64,000 nucleotides of DNA from Sulfitobacter sp. S223. GTDB taxonomy: Bacteria > Pseudomonadota > Alphaproteobacteria > Rhodobacterales > Rhodobacteraceae. Of this stretch, positions 60,665 through 64,000 are shown in pieces; position 1 is the first letter of the stretch, and the number at the start of each line of letters is the position of its first letter. The DNA lies in the NCBI RefSeq assembly GCF_025143825.1, contig NZ_CP083560.1, positions 1,736,001 through 1,800,000 of the forward strand, given 5' to 3'. The notes under the pieces were generated by a model, which saw only the letters and a program-made list of their open reading frames with translations, searched no databases and was not told where the DNA came from. A program made the position numbers and the translations under genes.

Positions 60665-61169
60665 GCGGGCTTCATACATCGCGGAGGTGTGCTCGGCTCT
60701 CATTGTTGCCATGACTGCCGTTCTGGCCCTTGTTGCTTATCTAGGTGATTTTGAAACAAAGAAGGCGGAGTTCACCTTTCAGGTTGCAAGCCAGTATCAG
60801 CAAGCGGAGCTTGTTCGAACAAGAAGCGAACTATTTGAGTTGGTAGCAAACGCGCAGGCCACAGTTGCGCCGGCACGTTTGGGCTCTTTGGATTTGAACA
60901 CTTTCTTGGTGAAAAAGATCAGAGCGGATCAATCTCTCCTGAACACCGTCATGCCAAACGTTCTCGCCATCACGGGTTTCTATAATGCAGCCGCTGATTG
61001 TACCGCCTCAGGTCTTTGTGATGGCGAACTGCTTCATTCGTTGATGGGCAAAGAGGCTTCAGAGTTCTCATGTGTTTTTATGGGAGTGGTGACGGAAATT
61101 GAAAGAGCAACAAACGTAAAAAACCTATCACGTGGTTTAGAGGAGATCTCGAATGGTGGCTGCAAGTGA
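60654..61169 (+). CDS. Single-span membrane protein, second gene of the protease operon, 171 aa
   Basis: The start is TTG at 60654, inside the previous gene, with GAGAGG about 10 bases upstream. It gives MRIERASYIAEVCSALIVAM. One TM helix spans about residues 12-31 (ALIVAMTAVLALVAYLGDF). The remainder is a helical, probably coiled domain (EFTFQVASQYQQAELVRTRS) with Cys near the end (ADCTASGLCDGE, EFSCVFM). Its 3' end overlaps the ClpP-like gene by 17 bases. It could be the membrane anchor or regulator of the downstream protease; that is inference. No family known. Confidence 0.65.
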   Translation: MRIERASYIAEVCSALIVAMTAVLALVAYLGDFETKKAEFTFQVASQYQQAELVRTRSELFELVANAQATVAPARLGSLDLNTFLVKKIRADQSLLNTVMPNVLAITGFYNAAADCTASGLCDGELLHSLMGKEASEFSCVFMGVVTEIERATNVKNLSRGLEEISNGGCK

Positions 61170-62220
61170 TCGGATGAGATGGAGTTTCGGAACGTTAGTG
61201 GTTATTGCGCTTTTGCTTTTAGCTATCACAACCGGGCGATCATCCGCTGCTGAGTTCCAAATTAAAACTCTCAGCGATACACCCTTAGAATTCAGCCAAC
61301 TCGATTCCGGTATTTGTACACACGAATTGAGTGGAACTATCGTGCGTGGAAGTGCTGAAAAGGTAAAGGAAGCAATCCTGAGCCTTCCCGGACAAGATCA
61401 CGATGATAAAAATTTCGTAATTTGCATGAATAGCAGCGGTGGAAATCTCAACGAGGGGTTCTTGATCGGCAAGCTCATTTTTGAAAACTATTTTGGAACC
61501 TTTGTACCCGAAAACGCTGAATGTTCATCTGCCTGCGCGATAGCATTCATGCATGGCTTCGTAGGAATATACGACAAATTTAAACCCTTTCGGATGTTGC
61601 ATCCAAATGGAAAGCTTGGTTTTCATGCGCCATCACTTCCTATTTCAAGTGATATGACCACCGAGGTGCCGATGGCTATGGTCAACAGCGCATACGATGG
61701 GGCCTTGAAAACTATTGCTCAGATTGTCGATGGTGCCATCAGCAGTGATCCGGAAACTGACTTTATTCCTTTGGGTTTGCTCCGGGAAATGCTTAGAACG
61801 CCCCCAGATGAGATGCGCTATGTTGAAACCTTACACGATGCATTCTCATGGAGAATTGATATTTTTCCTGAGGAGCTTCGGGCGCCCCAGAATTTCGATT
61901 TGGAAGTAGGGTTTTACCAGCTGTGCGCAAACCTTGGATACGCTGTGCAAGGGGCAACAATCGGCGACCGGATTGTGACAAAAGAGCTGGTAAATCTCTA
62001 CAAGACAACGGGTCATTATACAGCGCTTAAATCGAAGTCGGGCTACACCCTTCTCAAATTTGCAGGGCAGGCGGAAGAGCAATGCCACTTCGGTTACGAT
62101 AAAACGCGTGATCGGTTTGATGTATTCGCCTATCGAGAAGGTCAGCAAATTGGAAATGCTTGGTTGAACTCTGTGTACTTATTCCCACCCACAATGCCCT
62201 TGGTTGATCTCGCAAGGTGA
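61153..62220 (+). CDS. Exported ClpP/crotonase-fold serine protease-like protein, 355 aa
   Basis: A signal peptide or anchor at about residues 10-33 (FGTLVVIALLLLAITTGRSS) leads to a ClpP-like domain. FVICMNSSGGNLNEGFLIGK (Ser-Gly-Gly oxyanion region, 94-97), AECSSACAIAFMHG with probable nucleophile Ser126, and KLGFHAPSL with His158 form the pattern of periplasmic COG3904-type proteins. The C-terminal half (about 200-355) is unassigned and contains VEQ-CHFGYDKTRDRF-like strands. The protease would act in the periplasm. It is translationally coupled behind two secreted/membrane proteins of unknown family. Catalytic assignment rests on motif spacing only. Confidence 0.75.
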   Translation: MVAASDRMRWSFGTLVVIALLLLAITTGRSSAAEFQIKTLSDTPLEFSQLDSGICTHELSGTIVRGSAEKVKEAILSLPGQDHDDKNFVICMNSSGGNLNEGFLIGKLIFENYFGTFVPENAECSSACAIAFMHGFVGIYDKFKPFRMLHPNGKLGFHAPSLPISSDMTTEVPMAMVNSAYDGALKTIAQIVDGAISSDPETDFIPLGLLREMLRTPPDEMRYVETLHDAFSWRIDIFPEELRAPQNFDLEVGFYQLCANLGYAVQGATIGDRIVTKELVNLYKTTGHYTALKSKSGYTLLKFAGQAEEQCHFGYDKTRDRFDVFAYREGQQIGNAWLNSVYLFPPTMPLVDLAR

Positions 62221-62785
62221 CATCATGCTATCTGATTTATCTTATTTACTTCGGTAACAGCCCCGATATCTGGATAGTGGGAATACCATGAAGCCCGTCA
62301 AACAGTGCCAGTTGATTTGCAGGTGTGATCGCCAGATCCGCGCGACCATGCTGGGGCGTCAATTTCGGAGGTAACTTCCGATCAGTGGTTTGCGCCCGGC
62401 TTGGCGTAAGGTCTTTCGATGCTGCGAACAGAGCCCATGACAATATTCTGGGTATAGGTTTCTTTGAAATCGCGGCCAAAAATTCGACGACCAGTTTGTG
62501 GCGGTCCTCGCTTGAGCCAAGCAGAGGACGTGAAACAGCCCATCTTTACATTTGGGCAAGCGGTTTGATCGAAGGGTACTTTTTTCTTTTGAGGATAACT
62601 TAGAACTCATTCACGAATGGTCCGTTCTCGCTGCTGCCTCAAAGTGCGCAATCCGGCAACTTTAAACTAAATTGGCAGTGTCCGCGATTAGATCATCGAA
62701 ATTCTGAAGATGCTGCCGGAAGTACAAATGTCCGCAAAGGGGCGTGCGATTGCAGCATGGGAAGGCAGAGCGAAGGCCCAAAAAT
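62221..62785. other. 565-base region with decayed coding remnants
   Basis: A minus-strand frame (62246 to about 62570) reads RHKLVVEFLAAISKKPIPRI and ADLAITPANQLALFDGLHGI, which looks protein-like, but it has no start or recognisable family. 62640-62785 contains fragments (AAATGTCCGCAAAGGGGCG, GATTGCAGCATGG) resembling the dispersed repeats near the left end of the window. Confidence 0.35.
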
Positions 62786-63457
62786 TTAGGTTTCAATAGC
62801 TTCCGAAATTGCCAACACATCTTCAAGTTCAACGCCAAAGTATCTAACCGTGCTGTCCATCTTCGTATGCCCCAACAGAAGCTAAATGGCGCGCAGGTTG
62901 CCCGGTTTCATATATGTCTGAGTGACCTTCGTGCGTTGCATTGAATGGGTCCCATAAGCGGTCCCCTCCAACCCGATAGACGAAACCCAATCCCGCACGA
63001 TACCGGCAGACTGGCGCGTTAAGATGTGAAGGCGCTCGTGAAACCATCCAGGCCAGAGATACTCGGACCCATCCATTGGTGGATCTTCCATCCACTTCCC
63101 CAGGGAGCCGCGCGTGCGCTCGAAAATTTCGAACCGGACCGGTCTTTAGGTCTTACTTTGCAGCACCGATGCCCGTTCTTTGAACTGTCCGGATGCCATG
63201 AAATCGACAACTTTCGTCCGCACAAGGTCACAGCCGCGCAATTTGCAATCGATGACCATATTGAACAGAGCACGATCGCAATGGTTCTCTGCCAGTTCCA
63301 GTCTGCCTTGGATCGCACACACATGTTTGGGCTTCAGCGGCCGTTTCTGGCCAAAGGGGCGACCCTCTTTCCAAGCGGTGCGAAGTGGCGAATGACCGGT
63401 AAGTTTGGTTTTTGCATGACAGTTTCTCCAACCCGCCATGCCATCCCACATCGACAA
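62786..63457 (-). pseudogene. Tyrosine recombinase inactivated by two in-frame nonsense codons
   Basis: One continuous 224-codon frame from ATG 63457 to TAA 62786 encodes a full small integrase. It runs WDGMAGWRNCHAKTKLTGHS, LRGCDLVRTKVVDFMASGQF, VRFEIFERTRGSLGKWMED, TAYGTHSMQRTKVTQTYMK, LLLGHTKMDSTVRYFGVELE. It is interrupted by TAA after LQSKT (where relatives have Gln, CAA) and by TAG after GNLRAI (Gln, CAG). Both fit single C-to-T changes. The box-II Arg also reads Gln (HSMQRT for HSMRRT), another sign of decay. It is the right-hand integrase of the second island. Confidence 0.88.
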
Positions 63458-63731
63458 CCCGACGTTGACACTGCATCATATCATGAAATGCTGCGCTGCA
63501 TCCAAGGTCGGCTTCGAGCCCATTGTGTCGAATGCTGCCCGCCAGACAGGGCCTTACCGATGTTCACGCAGCCACCAGTGGGAGGCGAACGTTTGACGTC
63601 CTTGCTCCGCGGGTCCCAGTTAAGCGGCAGTATTGCGCATTCGTTCTGGTTATATCCAATCGGTTCACGACCTAAACGGCAACTTTGAGCGACATCAATC
63701 CAGAAGATGCGCAAAGGATCTAATTTGCAGT
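63458..63731. repeat. Intergenic region with a diverged copy of the dispersed repeat
   Basis: GGTCGGCTTCGAGCCCATTG at 63509-63528, followed by AATGCTGCCCGCCAG, resembles GGCTTCGAGCCCTTGTTGAC and GATGCTGCG at about 1817-1847. The open frames here are not genes. It also holds the leader of the gene at 63732. Confidence 0.45.
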
Positions 63732-64000
63732 ATGCAGTCCGTGATTCTTATCCTCTTCTACCTTGTCATTGTCCTGATGCCCTTGTGTCTGTCGTGGGCA
63801 TTGGACTGGCCGCCGCGTCCGTTGCTTGACGACATTGCGTCGGGTCTTGGCATGGTGGCTTTTGCGATCATCCTGACCGAATTTGTCTTGTCAGGTCGGT
63901 TCAAACGTCTTTCAAAACGCATCGGAATGGATGTAATCCAGCGGTTTCACCAACTTATCGCCCGAACCGCTCTCGCTTTTGCTCTGTTACACCCGTTCAT
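63732..64000 (+). CDS. Ferric reductase-like transmembrane protein (5' part, cut by window edge)
   Basis: The first 89 codons are seen. MQSVILILFYLVIVLMPLCL forms TM1. Then comes GMVAFAIILTEFVLSGRFKR (TM2) and IGMDVIQRFHQLIARTALAF with ALLHPF, whose two His resemble haem ligands of ferric-reductase/NOX-type membrane domains. The full protein probably continues with an FAD/NAD(P)H ferredoxin-reductase domain beyond the edge. The ribosome site is weak (AAGGAT 11-16 bases upstream). It appears to be the first core gene right of the island. Confidence 0.6.
   Translation, partial: MQSVILILFYLVIVLMPLCLSWALDWPPRPLLDDIASGLGMVAFAIILTEFVLSGRFKRLSKRIGMDVIQRFHQLIARTALAFALLHPF

Noticed and set aside
62786..63457. 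Stop-codon recoding (readthrough, selenocysteine or pyrrolysine) in the integrase
   Set aside because: The two stops are TAA and TAG at glutamine positions, there is no recoding element, and a conserved Arg is also lost; decay explains it better.
1..64000. CRISPR arrays, rRNA genes or a replication origin
   Set aside because: I saw no regularly spaced short direct repeats, no rRNA stretches and no DnaA-box cluster next to dnaA, repABC or parAB-type genes.

Overview
The window is alphaproteobacterial chromosomal DNA, most likely from the Roseobacter group (Rhodobacterales). Four things point there: a permuted two-piece tmRNA gene whose tag reads ANDNRAPMAMAA; a trgA-trgB-cysK cluster laid out as in Rhodobacter sphaeroides; a photolyase-cfa pair behind a candidate RpoE/ChrR-type promoter; and a methionine synthase split over separate proteins. 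There is no rRNA operon, CRISPR array or intact prophage.

Layout. (1) 1-13.4 kb is an accessory island next to tRNA-Asn. It holds a partial Mob-like relaxase with a hairpin cluster upstream (possible oriT), an AAA+ ATPase remnant, orphan hypothetical genes, two large cysteine-rich Sel1-repeat periplasmic proteins, and a DUF6538 tyrosine integrase beside the tRNA. Long gene-free gaps carry several decayed copies of one dispersed repeat family. (2) 13.5-41.4 kb is ordinary core genome: an MBL-fold hydrolase, an EnvZ-like kinase, purM-purN, rnd, sufE, the corrinoid/homocysteine methyltransferase cluster with DUF1638, purC-purS-purQ, dctB-dctD, rne, a tusA-like gene, ccdA, a hydrolase-P450 pair, class I aldolase, fumC-DUF4169-RHH, sspB and a chromate resistance pair. 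(3) 41.8-55.7 kb: ssrA, a DUF4345 protein, an L,D-transpeptidase, a GntR regulator divergent from acuI, a class V aminotransferase, phrB-cfa, trgA-trgB-cysK, an MscS channel, an alanyl-tRNA editing protein and tRNA-Ser. (4) 55.7-63.7 kb is a second, more AT-rich island starting at tRNA-Ser. It has a truncated integrase, an orphan TadE/TadG-like pair, an internally deleted IS3-family element with both ends kept, a tightly coupled three-gene operon ending in a ClpP-like periplasmic protease, and an integrase killed by two C-to-T nonsense changes. The window ends inside a membrane protein gene resembling ferric reductases.

How the genes work together. The purine genes cover steps 3-5 and 7 of IMP synthesis. 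The B12 cluster transfers methyl groups to homocysteine, with a candidate SAM-sensing pseudoknot just upstream of the methyltransferase. dctB-dctD form a C4-dicarboxylate two-component pair whose regulator lacks the GAFTGA loop. phrB-cfa and trgAB-cysK look like light/oxidant and metalloid stress functions. The best candidates for undescribed biology are the 60.3-62.2 kb secreted-protease operon, the tandem Sel1 proteins, the dispersed repeat family and the pseudoknot leader. All functional statements rest on motif recognition by eye; no database search was run.
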